NCBI GenBank assembly: GCA_004431415.1
Contig: QPMI01000542.1
Span: 434,001-498,000 of the forward strand
From: Cyanophora paradoxa
Lineage: Eukaryota; Glaucocystophyceae; Cyanophorales; Cyanophoraceae
DNA length: 64,000 nucleotides
Reading direction: 5' to 3'
Positions 37,420 to 49,360 of the stretch are shown here, piece after piece. Position 1 is the stretch's first letter. Every line of letters begins with the position of its first letter. A program made the position numbers and the translations under genes. The notes beneath the pieces are model-generated. The model was not told the origin of the DNA, did not search any database, and saw nothing but the letters and a program-made list of their open reading frames with translations.

Positions 37420-37952
37420 TGTCGCGGGCGATGGCAAGACCAAGTCTGGTTTGAGATTGGTCGGCTGGCCAGGGGCCGGGCCCGGCGTGGCCGCGGGCCC
37501 TGGGCCGGAATCCGGCTATAGGCGTGGCCGGTCGCGACTTGACTTGCAATTCCCGGAATTGCCGGAATTCCCGGAATTCCCGGAATTCCCGGAACCCAAG
37601 CCGGAACCCAACCAATAAATCGTACATGCTCAACAACTAGAAAATACTTGCTAGTTTGCAACGCGGGCTAGTATAAGTAGCCGCTGCCCTGCCAAAGTTG
37701 TCATTCCTTGTGAGGCGCACAGCCTCGAAATACTAGCAGCGAAACTCTGCCATTTTGCATCTGTAACTTGGGAGCACATCAGGGGCGGGCTAAGCATTAA
37801 GGGAACATCGTCAGGGATCAGAGATCCAGGGGCGGGCTAAGCATTAAGGGAACATCGTCAGGGATCAGAGATCCAGGTCTGTAATTACTCTGTTATTAGG
37901 CCTCTGGTTACAAACCCCTAGACTATATCTGGGCCTTGCCCGGATTTAACCA
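37420..37952 (+). repeat. 3' long terminal repeat
   Basis: Same length and boundaries as the 5' copy, including the internal 46-bp duplication. It is followed after 8 bp (gaataaac) by a third, 5'-truncated LTR, suggesting tandem insertion or recombination between elements. Confidence 0.88.
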
Positions 37953-37960
37953 GAATAAAC

Positions 37961-39010
37961 GCCGCGGGCCCTGGGCCGGAATCCGGCTATAGGCGTGGCC
38001 GGTCGCGACTTGACTTGCAATTCCCGGAATTGCCGGAATTCCCGGAATTCCCGGAATTCCCGGAACCCAAGCCGGAACCCAACCAATAAATCGTACATGC
38101 TCAACAACTAGAAAATACTTGCTAGTTTGCAACGCGGGCTAGTATAAGTAGCCGCTGCCCTGCCAAAGTTGTCATTCCTTGTGAGGCGCACAGCCTCGAA
38201 ATACTAGCAGCGAAACTCTGCCATTTTGCATCTGTAACTTGGGAGCACATCAGGGGCGGGCTAAGCATTAAGGGAACATCGTCAGGGATCAGAGATCCAG
38301 GGGCGGGCTAAGCATTAAGGGAACATCGTCAGGGATCAGAGATCCAGGTCTGTAATTACTCTGTTATTAGGCCTCTGGTTACAAACCCCTAGACTATATC
38401 TGGGCCTTGCCCGGATTTATTTTTTTTTTTTTTTGGTGAATTACCGGCCACAGTCTCTAGACACCAGCACTGCGGGGGCTGCCCAGGGGGCATAAAGACA
38501 AAAAAGCAAAATAACTAAGACAAGAGCACGAAGAAAGATAAGACAAAGAGCCAAAATCGACAATAAAAAAGGAAAGACACAGAGCTCGAGACAGATCGAT
38601 AGCGAGAAGAGACGATAAATCGAGCAGATCTAGGACAGAGGATAACTGACACGAAGAAGAGCCAGAGCTAGAGATACCATCAATATCAGAAGGAATTACA
38701 TCACTAAGAAGCGGGGGACAAAATTGAGAAAGATAAATAACAGGAAGAAGACAAGTAAGAGGAACAACAAGACGACATGGAGGCGGAGGCGAAGCAGGAC
38801 GATGCGAAAGGGCAGAGCTACGGCACGAGGTCGAGGAGGACACAGGAGGCGGAGCAGGCGGATCAAGAGCAGGCAAAAGGACAGTCAAAGGAATCACTAA
38901 AGCCGGCCAGGGTCGAGGCGGGCAATCGAACTGCAAACGACGGCGAACAACAGGTCGAGCACGAGGACTATAGCTAGTATTGAAACTAACTCCGGATTTA
39001 ACCAGATGCT
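37961..39010 (+). repeat. Third LTR copy, 5'-truncated and split by an insertion
   Basis: 37961-38419 matches the LTR from gccgcgggccctggg onward. The match resumes at about 38992-39010 (ccggatttaaccagatgct), where it even retains the first bases found downstream of the 5' LTR. The interruption is the retroposon at 38420-38991. Confidence 0.85.
38420..38991 (-). mobile_element. Poly(A) retroposon inserted in an LTR, with 9-bp target duplication
   Basis: Fifteen T at 38420-38434 are the poly(A) tail of a minus-strand insertion. CCGGATTTA flanks it on both sides (38411-38419 and 38992-39000), interrupting otherwise continuous LTR sequence. On the minus strand most of the insert is one open frame, Ser/Leu/Pro-rich and of no recognised family. 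It may be a processed transcript, a SINE-like element or the 3' part of a LINE. The 9-bp duplication plus tail implies target-primed reverse transcription. Confidence 0.82.
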
Positions 39011-39395
39011 TAATAATTTGTAGCAACCATATACATCCCCTCATCGATAATTATATAAGATTCGTATGCGTGTCACTAACTGAAAGCGCTATAGCTAGCT
39101 GAAAAGCACGTCGAACTTAACACGTCGAGTCAGCATTGTAATTGAATAAAAGCACTCGTGTCGGCGCTTCATCTAAGAATATGAATAGGCCTAACTGGGC
39201 CTGTTGCAGAATACCCTCGAACGAGTATTTGGCCTGTATATAAGCCTAACAGAGAACTCGTCAAAACCCTGCAGAAAGAAAGCGAAAAGTACTTGGAATT
39301 TTCGGAGATGTTCACACACATGCATCCTTTTTCTAAGCATGAACAAACGAATAATAACGCATTACGTAAGTGAGAAGGTAGAAAGATTCGACGCA
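39011..39395. other. Spacer downstream of the LRR-SAM-TIR gene
   Basis: AT-richer than average. No coding exon or recognisable element. It presumably contains the 3' UTR and polyadenylation region of the minus-strand gene ending at 39396. Confidence 0.45.
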
Positions 39396-41266
39396 TTACT
39401 GGAGGGTGCAGGACTTCTCCTCCTCGACGGCCGGCGCCGGCGGCGGAAGGGGCGCCGGCAGCCACGTAAAGGGCTGAGCCCGGAGCGGCGTCAGCCTCGA
39501 GCTCCAACCTGGAGCGGCATAGCCGGCACTGACCTTGACGTTCGCGACGGCGGCGTCGATGTGGCGGCAGAGGCGCGCGATGCACTCCTCCTGCATGCTG
39601 TTCACCCAGAAGAGGGCGTTGTGGCGCGGGAAGTTCGCCATATCGGGCGGCAAGCCGGCCGTCGACGGGAAGCGCTGCCGCGGGTCGTCCACCAACGGGA
39701 TGATCGCCTGCGCGCGTGCGGGCCGCGGCCGACGTCAGTGCCGGCGGCTCGAGCCGTGTGGCGTTGCATCGGACCTTGCCGAGGTGGCACGCCTCCGCGA
39801 TCTCGCGGCGCACCCTGCACGAGGCCGGCGGTCAGAGGAGAGGGACGAGCGACCCAGCTCCTCGCCCCAGCCCGCGCACCAGTCCTCGAGCTCCTTGCAG
39901 CGTTCGAGCGTGCCGTCCACCAGGATGAAAGCTTTGCGAAAGCTTTCAGGCAGAGGCCGACCGTCGCAGCAGGAGGCGCGGAGGCTCTCGAGGATCTTCG
40001 AGTCGAAGACGCCGCCCTGGAGGCTCTGCAGGTCGAAGAAGACCTTGTAGCTGAGGGGCGTCGAAGTCAGAGGGGCGGCGACGGAAGCCGGCGCCATCGG
40101 TATCGCGTACCCCTGCCGCTCGAGGGCCTCCCGCACGAGGGAGGCGAGGTAGTTCCTCCCGTCCAGCCGCCGGTACGTGATGCTGCACCCCGTCAGCGGG
40201 CAGATCGGGCGCGGGGCGCGGGCAGGAAAGCAATCGCGCACAAGACGTGGTACACGTAGCCGGGAGGGAGGGGCGGGACGCGCGAAGCGGGGCCGTACCC
40301 CGGCGTGGGGCTGTAGCCGGGCGTGGGGCTGTAGCCGGGCGTGGGGCTGTAGCCGGGCACGGGCGCGGGGTGGCCGCCTCGGAGGGCGGCGATCTCGGCG
40401 AGGAGGCGCTGGCGGGCGCCGAAGTGCGCGACGCCCATCCGCTCGAGCTCGCCGTCGCCCAGGGCGAGCAGGGCGACGCCGTTTGTGAACCGAAATGCCT
40501 CCGCGAACCTGCCGGCGCCTCACGGAGTGAGGCCGGGCGGGACGGCGAGAAGGGAGGCGAGATAACGGGAAGCGGTGATGGAGATGGGCGGGAGAGTGAT
40601 GACGCACTCGGCGAGGGGGCCGCGGGAGCGGACCCACGCGACGACCTCGTCCTCGATCCACGCGCGCGCGTCGCCCGATGGAGGTCGCAGGGGGATGGAG
40701 CGGCAATGTTCCATAATAGCACGGCACTGCGAGGACCCTCCTCCAACGGATATGCTACGACGGACAGGCTCCGGCATGGCCGTGAGGGGGTTGTTGGTGA
40801 CTAGCAGCTCCTCTAAGGCGGCGAGGCGGCCGATCTCCGGCGGCAGCGCCGTCAGCTGGTTGAACTGTAACCACAGCTTTTTCAGGGAGGTAAGGCGGCC
40901 GATCTCCGGCGGCAGCGCCGTCAGCTTGTTTCCGCCCAGCCCCAGCTCCTTCAAGGCTGCGAGGCGGCCAATCTCCGGCGGCAGCGCCGTTAGCTGGTTG
41001 TCGTTCACGCCCAGGTGCTGCAGGGCGGCGAGGCGGCCGATCTCCGGCGGCAGCTCCATCAGCTGGTTGCCGCCCAACCAGAGCTTCTCCAGGTTCGTGA
41101 GCTTGGCGAGCTCTGCCCCCGGGATGCGCATGAGCTTGTTCCCTCCGAGCTGGAGCTCGCGGATGTTCTCGGCCCCCGCTGCCGCGATCTCCGCCGCCGG
41201 CCACTCCCTCCGCAACCCCCCGCCAAGATCCAGCCTCCCCTCCCCCGGGATCCACCCCCTGCCCAT
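39396..41266 (-). CDS. LRR-SAM-TIR protein with SARM1-like TIR domain (predicted NADase)
   Basis: Six exons join in phase: 41266-40608, 40508-40254, 40182-40111, 40050-39880, 39814-39775 and 39707-39396 (502 residues). Residues about 35-175 hold six regular LRRs (LTALPPEIGRLAALKEL type). Residues about 205-255 form a SAM domain (VVAWVRSRGPLAEF / AEAFRFTNGVALLALGDGEL / MGVAHFGARQRLLAEIAALR). A PGYSPT-repeat linker follows. From about 304 a TIR reads VITYRRLDGRNYLASLVREAL, GYKVFFDLQSLQGGVFDSKI, FRKAFILVDGTLERC, EDWVRREIAEACHLGKAIIP. The order and wording track animal SARM1; E390 sits where SARM1 has its catalytic Glu. LRR would sense, SAM would oligomerise and TIR would cleave NAD+. LRR in place of ARM repeats is unusual. 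Confidence 0.9.
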
Positions 41267-42409
41267 GCCTGCGGGGCGGTCAGCGGCAGAAGCGCGGAGC
41301 CCCCCCCCACAGGCCCGTCCCTGTCAACTCGCCTCGCATCTTAGCCGACGGGCCCGCTCCCGCTGCTTCGCTTGGTGGGAGCCGAAAGCGGCCTAGCAGT
41401 GGCTAACAAGCTCCACGGCGCCCTGTGAGGCCGAGAGCGAAGCGATCCCTAGGTTCTAGACCGAGATTCGCGCGCCCGGCACCAACTAACGGCAATCCAG
41501 GCCATTCGCCCGCCCGGCGTCGCGCACCTTCGACGAAACGCCTTGACGCAGCGGTGCCGAGCTTTCGGAACCGACGGAGCCCGCCCGGTCAGAAGTTCCT
41601 CGGTCGCGCGCTGTCTGCTGACCTGGCCGTTCGCCCGCAGCGCAGTGTACGAAGCTACAAGTGAGCTGTGAGCGAGCGAGAGGCGGCAATGCCAAAAAAC
41701 CGCCGGCTTCGCACCTGCCCGGCGATTCCCCGAAGATTCCCCTGTACCCCCTCAAGATAGCACGCGGCTGCACGGCTAAGCACGCCGAAGCACGGCTAAG
41801 CACGCGGAGCACGGCGCTAAGCACTGCTGCGCGGCACGCGCGCCGGCGGCTTGCACGCGGGATCGACAGGCGTAGGACAGGCCTAGGCCTAGGCGTACCG
41901 CGCGCGACACGAATCGAGGACGCCCGCAACGTGCCCTCAGCGCGGTGAGTGCAGACACGATTTGCATTAGCACACAACCACAACTACTAGGAGTTTCACA
42001 TCGCCCAATTTATCTCTCCGACTAGATAACACTGAGGACCGTCGAGTGCTGTGCTCTGTCTAAATGGTAGGTTTGGTGCTGGGCTATCTGTATATCTAGC
42101 TACACTGGAGGTCTGAAATAGGTTTGTAGCTAGCTTTAGCTATAGGTAGCTATTTATCTGTCGCTAGCGCTAAGTCTGATCTGCAGCTATTTTGATTTGT
42201 CTACTAGGGTCCCTGAAAGTGAAAAGGAAAGGAAAGTAGCTAGGGATCCCGGCTCCCGTCTGCAGGTGTATACACCCCGATCGATTTTCGCTGCTCCTCG
42301 CCAGCCCCAGCCGGGTGGGCTACTGGCTCGCCTCCGCCTCCGCTGTCTTGGTGTTGCCTCCCCGTGCCCCTTATGAGACCCCCCCCCAGATAGCGCCCAT
42401 TTTATCCCT
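41267..42409. other. Intergenic region
   Basis: No gene was recognised. 41.77-41.87 kb has a degenerate array of aagcacg(c/g) words (cggctaagcacgccgaagcacggctaagcacgcggagcacggc). 42.05-42.20 kb is AT-richer and full of TAGCTA palindromes. The segment just below 42.41 kb would be the 3' UTR of the LINE; no clear poly(A) tail was found. Confidence 0.45.
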
Positions 42410-43134
42410 TCAGCGCGGCCTGGTCCGCGCCGTGCCCACGCCCCAATCATACCTGTTGGTGTGGTCGTACAGCTGCATCGCTTCGGCAGCCGCTGCCCAG
42501 CCGTAGTCCTCCGGGGGACAGTTCAGCGATGCGTATTCCAGGTTTTCCCCACCGCCGCGGTGCCTGGACATTAGCGCGTGGCACGCGGCGCACCGTTCTG
42601 TGCACCGCTCCTTGGTCGGCTGGCCTCGGCGCTGCCGGGATGGCCCTGCCGCGGATTGATCAGACTCGCCTGCCGCCTCGCGGACGCGCGCCTCGGTGCG
42701 TCTTCGCTTCGCGCGGCGCTCTTTCATCACCTTTGTGATCCCGCACGCTTTCTCCCACTCAGCGTAGGCCTTGCAGCGGGCGGCCCACGTCTTGTGGGCC
42801 TGCTCGCCTATCGCCGTTGTCAGCTTCCGCGTGACCTCGGCCGCCAGCTTCTCGTCCGGGATCGTCTCCCGGACCATGTCGGTAAGGCCCGCAGGCGGCA
42901 ATCCACGGAGCACACAGATCTGTGTTCGTCGTTCTAGCGGCGTGAGCGTCGGCTCGTTCACGCGCGTCACCTTGAGCGAGTTGCAGAGCGCTTGCGGGAG
43001 CGACCGCTGGAGCGGCTTCGCGAGCGCACCGCTTACAACAGCTGATATGCTTGCTTCTGCCGCAGCGCGCGCTTCCACCGCTACCGCGCTGAGGCACGTG
43101 AGCATGTGCTCGAGCGTCTCCTCCGTACCAGCGA

Positions 43135-44532
43135 CTAGTCTGGGCGGCCGGCAATGTCTTGCTGCCGTGTGCCGCAGAGCACGCACAGCCCGTTTGGGTT
43201 CACCTCGCTGTACAGCTCTGGCGCGTCCCGCTTGCGGACCAGGGCCGTCGCCACGGTACCCAGCACCAGTTTCACATGCGTACCCCGGTAGCAGTTGCTT
43301 TCCCGGCTCACCCCGACGCGGCGGGGTCCCATCGCCATCTGATCGTACACAGCGCCGTGATCGACCGGCTCCCGCAGCCACTGGCCTGCCTGCGCCTGAT
43401 TCGACCAGGCGAAGTGCGTATGATGCGCATGCAGCACTGCGGCGTGCCTCCGGGGATCGCCTTCGACCCGCCTCGCGGTTCCGTCCGACCCCTCGATCGT
43501 CAGGACCGCCGGCATGCTGAACTCCGGCGGCAGGAAGATGCCCTCATCGATCTCCGGCTGGTCGAGCTCCCTGGCGAGCTTCGCGGCGGCGTCGGCACGG
43601 TTGTTCATCTCATCAGTGCCGTGCGCTTTGACCTTGACTAGCTCGATTTCCCGGCTGTGCTCACGCTTCGCCAGGATGGCCCGGAATCTGGACCAAGCGT
43701 AGAGCTCGGCGCTGCACGGGTGGCGGACGTAGTCGCGCGCGTGCTTGTGGTGCGCATTCTGAACGAACTGTTTGTACCACGTGCAGACGTTCTGACTGTC
43801 CGTGTGCAGCCGCAGACCTGTAGGCGCGAGCACGTCGGCGACGATCGCCGCCTGGAGCTCTGCCTTGTTGATCTCCTGGAGGCCGCGGAGCCGGCCGTAC
43901 AGCGTGGACTCCTCTCCTTCCGGATTGAGGGGCGCAACATCCGGTGCGCGGGCCGGAATCACTATTCCAAACCCCGCTCGGGCATCCGCTGTCTGACCGG
44001 CCCCCAGGCTCCCGTCCGTCCAGATGTTCAGCTTTCCTTCCGTCTCGGCGTACCGAGCGAGTTGTTCCGTCTCTGCCTTGGGCCACACTTCCAGCAGGTG
44101 CTGCCAGTACAAGTTTTCGGTCCCGCCGTGCTGCAGATCGCGTGTCCATGTCTTGGGCCCCCCGCCCGTGTAGTAAAGGTCGCGCCGTTCCGCAGATTTC
44201 GACACGGGGCGGGCCTCGTCCCTCGGCTCCGTGCTCGGCGCCGCCGCCGCCGCCGCGTCCAAGGCTACGCGCAGGTCCTCCTCGGCCTCGGGGCTCAGCT
44301 CCTCGCGGAGGAAACGTGGGTCCTCGTCCTGGACCGCCTTCACGCGGGCCTGGCGGAGGAGCTGCTGGCGTCTCTCGTCTTCATTCAGTCCGGGATCGTA
44401 GTACTCGAGCGTCATCCGCCCAGCGGCCCCTTGCGCCCTCGTCGCGACTTCGTCTCCCGGCTCTCTCCGGCGACTAGATACGTCTCGGGTTCGCCGCCCA
44501 AGCTCAAGAGGGTGTCCTCTTCCTCCCACCAA
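43135..44532 (-). pseudogene. LINE RNase H domain and zinc finger
   Basis: LNIWTDGSLGAG, INKAELQAAIVAD, LRLHTDSQNVCTWYKQ and VKVKAHGTDEMNNRADAAAKLA give the Asp-Glu-Asp-Asp/His layout of ribonuclease H. LCVLCGT at the end of this frame pairs with EETLEHMLTC in the next (42.4-43.2 kb), making a CCHC zinc finger like that found after RT in other retroelements. Confidence 0.85.
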
Positions 44533-45811
44533 CCCTCACCGTTTGTCCAAGGGCCGTCGCACTGACTCATTTCCGGGCAGCGTGCCGGGATCGGGTGCTT
44601 ACACCGCTCGTCGTGGTGCCAGTACATCTTTCCGGAGCCGGGGACTGCCGTGTACGTTTCCGGGCGCCCCTTCACCTTCTCGTGCCTGCAGTGACCGTCG
44701 CACCGGCAGTAGAGTCCGGGCTCGCTCCCGTCGGCTTCGGGGTCCGCGCCGCTCGGTATCGGCACCCAGTGCTCAAGCAGGTATTCGAACGCAACGATGC
44801 TGCCCTCCGGCGCCCTCCCTCTGACTACCCGGCCCACGTAGGGCAATGCAGCTTCATCGTGGAGCGCCTCCGCCTCGAAGACGGCTACGAAAGTCCCCGG
44901 CGTCCACTTGACCTTGCGGGCCCCGCCGGGGAGCGAGGCCATGGCCGACGCGCGCGTGCCCGCCCTTCGCATCGGGTGCCGCAGCTTCTTTCCGTCTACC
45001 GTGAGCGCTCCCACCAACTCTCGCCACCACGCAGGCTCGCTCTGCTGCAGCGTATCCTTGGGGGCCTGCGTCTGCAAGTCTCGCCAGGTGCGCACGGTCT
45101 CGCCGTCCGCAGCGGTCACCGCATCCATCGTCACTGCGCCCGCCTTGTACAGCGCGGGGGCCGCTACTCCAAAGATCGAGCTCGGTATGTGCGTCGCGAC
45201 GACGTAGCGTCGGTCGAGCCGCTCCGGATCAGGCCAAGGCGTCGTCCCGGGCATGGTGCGGAACGCCGCGTAGCGCGCGTGGTTCGACACCAGCCTGTAC
45301 TTACGCCGCTGCATCTGCGGCATGATCGCAGCCAGGGAGTTCCCGCGGGTCAGTCCGCTGGAGACGGGCGCATTCAGGAACTCGGTCGGGAGCAGCGGCA
45401 CGCCGAGGTCCTCCTGCAGCGCGCGCACTCGGTGCCGGACCGCCTGGGCGAGCAGCGAGCCCTCGGGTGCGCAGAGGCGGATCTGTGCCTCCGCGATCTG
45501 AGCCTCGGCCTGCAGGTGCTCGGTCCTTTTTAGGCTGTACCCCCCGTGGCTCCAGATCACGTAATTCGTCGTCGAGGCGGCGAGGTTCGCGTGGTGCTTG
45601 ACCACCCTTAGCCAGATGCGATCTAGCTCCTGGCACTGACCCTCGCTCAGGGTCATGAGCTTCAAGCCGTACGCGATTCGGGCCTGGACTACGGCCTCGA
45701 CAAGGTAGCAGGCCTCGTTCGTGGTGAGCTTTTTACGCTCTATCAGCGCCACGGCTCCTCGCGCCTGATCGCAGATGTACTGCCACTGACGATCCCAGTT
45801 CAGGTTCGCGC

Positions 45812-47300
45812 TCATATGCACCCCGAGGAGCTTGAAGTGCTCGTGGGGCTGGCGGACGAGCCCGACGGGGGTACCGTTAATCTTCGGCGGGGAGGGCCGC
45901 TTCTCCTTCTTCTTCGCGGCGGGGTGGGCCCCGGTTTGCTCTCAGTCTCGCGGCGTGCGTTGTTCCACGTGAAGATCGTCTTCTTCGCGTTGACCTCGAT
46001 ATCGTGCAGGCGGAAGAATTCGCCGGCCACGTCGGCCTGGGCCTGCAGCCCCCGCAGGCTGCCGCTCATCCACTTCGTGTCGTCGGCGTACGCCACGCCG
46101 CTGACGCGGGCCCGGGCCGCGCGTTCCGCGGCGTCTGTCTCTCTCGGGTTCCCATTACGTACGCTGTACCCGGCTCCTCCGCCGTCTCAGGGTGAGCATA
46201 TTGCTCTATCGTTTTCGCCACCTTCTTGCCGCACTCTCGCTCGTGCTGATCCATCCGCACTTGCGCGCAGAGGAGCGCATCGTAGAAGATCAGCCAGTGC
46301 AGCGGCGACTCGACGCCGCCCTGCGGCAGCCCGCACTCGAGCTCGAATTCGTCCGAGAGGCCGTGCCCCGAGATCGCCCTGGCCCGACGGCGTCGGAATA
46401 TGTTCCTGTGGAGCTCGATGTACCCTCCGGTACGCGCAGCCTCCGCATCGAGAGCTCCATGCTCTCCCACGAGACGGAATCGTACGCGCGCCTGATATCC
46501 TGCAGCAGGACGTAGACGGGCTTCTTGTACTGCTTCGCGTCCTCGAGGACTGCGTTAAAGACGTGGAGGGCGTCATCCGTCGAGCAACCAGGTCTGAAGC
46601 CGTAGTTGGCGCCCCTCAGGAACCCGTTCTCATGTATGGTCCGGGACAGGCGCGCGTTCAGGAGGCCCGTGGTGAGCTTCAGGGCGACCTCCTGGAGGGT
46701 GATCGGCCGCAGGTTGTTATCGATGTCTCCGTCCCATTCCCCTTGCTTCGTGATGCCAAGGATGTTGCCCTGACACACGGCGTCCGGCATGTCCCGCAGG
46801 CGGATCGCCTCCGCCACCAGCGAGAGCAGCAGCTTCCGGCCCCAGTGGACCGGCTCGCCCTCGGCAGCCCCGTCGGGGCCCCCATCCTCCTGTTCGGGGC
46901 GGGCGGGGGCCGCGCCCTTTGCCCCTTTGCCCTCGCCTTCCTCCTTTTTCTTGGGCACTTCCGCCCACAGGAACTTCACCATAGCGTACGAGAAGTTAGA
47001 CGGCCCTGCCGCCGTGTTCCCCAGCGTCTTAATGTACTCTCCGAGCTCCTGTTCGCTCGGCTCGGCCATGTCCCTTGCGTATTTGGCGGGGTCAACGTAG
47101 TCTTTCGGCTCGTATTCAAGCCTCCAGAAGTCGAGCAGCGCCCTCCCTGCGCTGTCCTTCAGCACGCTTTGAGGCAGTGTTTCCACCGTGCCCCCACTCG
47201 GGGTTGCCGGCGCTTGCACCAGGATCGCCAGTGCTCTTTCAGCAGCCGCTTCACTTCGGCAGGCTCGTTGTAGATCTCGTACGTCTTTCCGTCTCCTGAC
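45812..47300 (-). pseudogene. LINE reverse transcriptase core
   Basis: Spread over three frames. NLRPITLQEVALKLTTGLLN and NYGFRPGCSTDDALHVFN, then VLLQDIRRAYDSVSW (palm Asp), lie in the first. GLPQGGVESPLHWLIFYDALL lies in the second and AYADDTKWM (the YADD catalytic box) in the third. The motifs are individually intact, so the frame breaks look recent. The thumb continues at about 45.8 kb as LLGVHMSANLNWDRQW. Confidence 0.88.
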
Positions 47301-49360
47301 ACCCGAGTGATATGCATGATCGGCCTGTTTCGGGGCTTCTCTAGGACCGAGGCGATGTAGGAGCCTAGTCGGCGCCCATCCATGAAGTTGTCTAGCCTGT
47401 TTTTGAGGGCCTTCTCTATTTCGCCTGCCTGCAACGCGCGGCGGATCCTCTGCAGATCGTGCCGCGTTCGGTTCTGCCATGTCTTGAGCTCTCTAAAGAA
47501 GGTCGCCCAATCTTCTTTCAGCTGCCGCCGGCGCGCAGCGGCCCAGTCATTGTCAACTTCAGCGTCCGAATTCGAAGTTGAATTCGAAGTCGAATTCGCG
47601 ATCGGCGACGATGGCCATGGGGGGGAGGACTGGGACGGGGGGGACGAAGCTGGGGTACCGCCTGCAGCTGGCGGAGATCGAGATCCGCTCGAGCTTTGGG
47701 AGTTACGTGCGTCGTCCTGGCTCTGGCTTTGGGGCCACGAGCCTTGTGCACGAGCCCGCCTTTCAGCCGGCCTCAGCGGGAACGGCCGCAGGCCTTCCTT
47801 GTCCGTCACGTAGCTCTGCAGCTTTTCTACTGCCAGGATCGTCTGCTCCGACGGAACCCCGCTGGATTCCTTGTTCCAGGCTGCCAATATGCGGGCGACC
47901 TTGGAGTCCACCTTCGCCTGCCACGGCAGGTTGCGCGGCTTGGTCGGCTTCCCGCCCCGGCGCCTCATGCTTAGATGCTCCTTTGCCACCTCCTGAACAA
48001 GTGTGGCGCTCGCAGCGTGGATTCGGGCCAGGCGGTCGAGGCGCTCCTCCGGCGTTCCCTGGCCGACCGACTCCAGGTCCGACCCCAGTGCTTCCCCGAG
48101 CTTTTTGTTAAGCTCTCGCTTCAGCTCATCCTTCTGCTTCAGCGTCCGCTTCAGGCCGTCTGGGTCGAAGACCGGCGGACCAGGCTTCGGGGTGGGCATC
48201 GGTCCCACCGGCGCGATCAGCCCGGCGCGCTCCAGGTCGAAGTCCGCGAGCACCGGGAAGTGATCCGAGTCGTGTGGCGCATCGACCCAAGTCGGGCAGG
48301 CGTGCACGCTGAGGAGCGCCTCATCGAGGGCCTTCGACACCACCACCGCATCGATGCGCGCCGCGTGCCAGAGTGCGTCCTTCGGCAGATTCGCGGGGGC
48401 TTCCTCTTCTGCGTGTTCCGTTCCTTCTGACTCGACGGCGCCGGCAGGCTGCGGCGGGTCTGCCTCGGCCGCCGGGCCCTGCTTCGCACCGTGCGGTGTG
48501 CGGTGCGTAACCTCGCGCGCCGAGCGCCAGGTCCCATTATCATAATCGTGGGAGTGCTGAAGCGCTGTATCGCGCAGGTCCCATGAATCTGTGAACGTGT
48601 TCCACCATTTCCTCTCCGCCGTCCTGCTCGGGACCATGGTCCCGTTGCGGATCCGCGACAGTTCGGGGATCGCTACGGAGTTCCAGTCGCCCAGCAGTAT
48701 CAGGTGCGCGTGCTGCCGAGCGCTGAAGTCGCCGTGCATCTTTGTCAGCTCCTCGACGATCTTCTCCTGATCCTGGCGGTGCGCAGCCTTGCTCACGGTC
48801 GCGGGCATGTACACGCTTGCCACGAATAGCTGGATATTCCCCTGGAACCGGAGCTCGAAGCCGATCAGCCGGCCCGGCACTTCGTACTTCTTCGTCAGGT
48901 GCTTGACCCACTGCGGCGCCACCCAGAGCGCCGCGCCGCTTCCCCGCGTACCATCGCCTGACTTCAGCGTGTACAGCAGCTTCCCGTGCGTGATTGCGCC
49001 TTCCGGCTGGAGCGGGTCCTCCCCATCCGACCGAAGCGCGGCTGCCATCTGGGGCCTAGTCATTGACAGCTCTTGCGCTCCCGCAATATCCACGTCCCAG
49101 CGCCGGCAGAATTCTTCCATTTGCTGCAGTTTGGCAGCGTTCGACCCTCTCGTGTTGAAGGTCATCGCTCTAAGGACGCCTTTCATTTTGTCTTTTTCAA
49201 TGGACGGAGAAGCCCCGATAGAATCCCCGCCTTCAGGAAACTCGATATCGGGAAAGATGTCTTTTAGCCTGTACTCGGATGCAGGCCTTGCAACTGCAGG
49301 CTTTGGAGCCTGTGCTTTCTTGCCCTTCTCTATCTTACTTTGGTTCTTCTTTCCTTTCAC
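47159..49360 (-). pseudogene. LINE ORF2, N-terminal part: APE-type endonuclease and RT lead-in
   Basis: A 733-codon frame. AMTFNTRGSNAAKLQQ, AGAQELSM, LLGDWNSVAI, ARIDAVVVS and the terminal SDHFPV are the conserved blocks of AP-endonuclease-like LINE nucleases, with the catalytic Asn, Glu, Asp and His visible. The frame has no early ATG; it opens with a GTG, and the first ATG is about 58 codons in. It shifts frame at about 47.2 kb, after LLKEHWRS. A GA-rich (SNSTSNSTSNS) patch lies at about 47.57 kb. Confidence 0.85.

Larger units (their letters stand above)
33163..37952 (+). mobile_element. Non-autonomous LTR retrotransposon carrying gag only (TR-GAG type)
   Basis: Two 533-bp direct long terminal repeats, 33163-33695 and 37420-37952, begin TGTCGCGGGCG and end TTTAACCA, and are essentially identical. 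Between them lie one gag reading frame (34425-35633) and about 1.8 kb of non-coding DNA; no protease, integrase, reverse transcriptase or RNase H was found. This matches the class called terminal-repeat retrotransposons with a GAG domain, mobilised in trans by an autonomous relative. Near-identical LTRs imply recent insertion. I could not assign a primer-binding site or a clean target duplication, partly because a third LTR directly follows. Confidence 0.85.
42410..49360 (-). mobile_element. Decayed non-LTR retrotransposon (LINE): APE endonuclease, RT, RNase H, zinc finger
   Basis: A 7-kb minus-strand element whose domains follow the usual ORF2 order: endonuclease, reverse transcriptase, RNase H, then a CCHC-like zinc finger. 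The reading frame shifts at about 47.2, 46.44, 46.1, 45.9, 44.45 and 43.15 kb, so this copy cannot make a full protein unless the shifts are sequencing errors. Presence of RNase H places it nearer I/Tad/LOA/Dualen-type elements than to vertebrate L1. The parts are listed separately. Confidence 0.9.
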
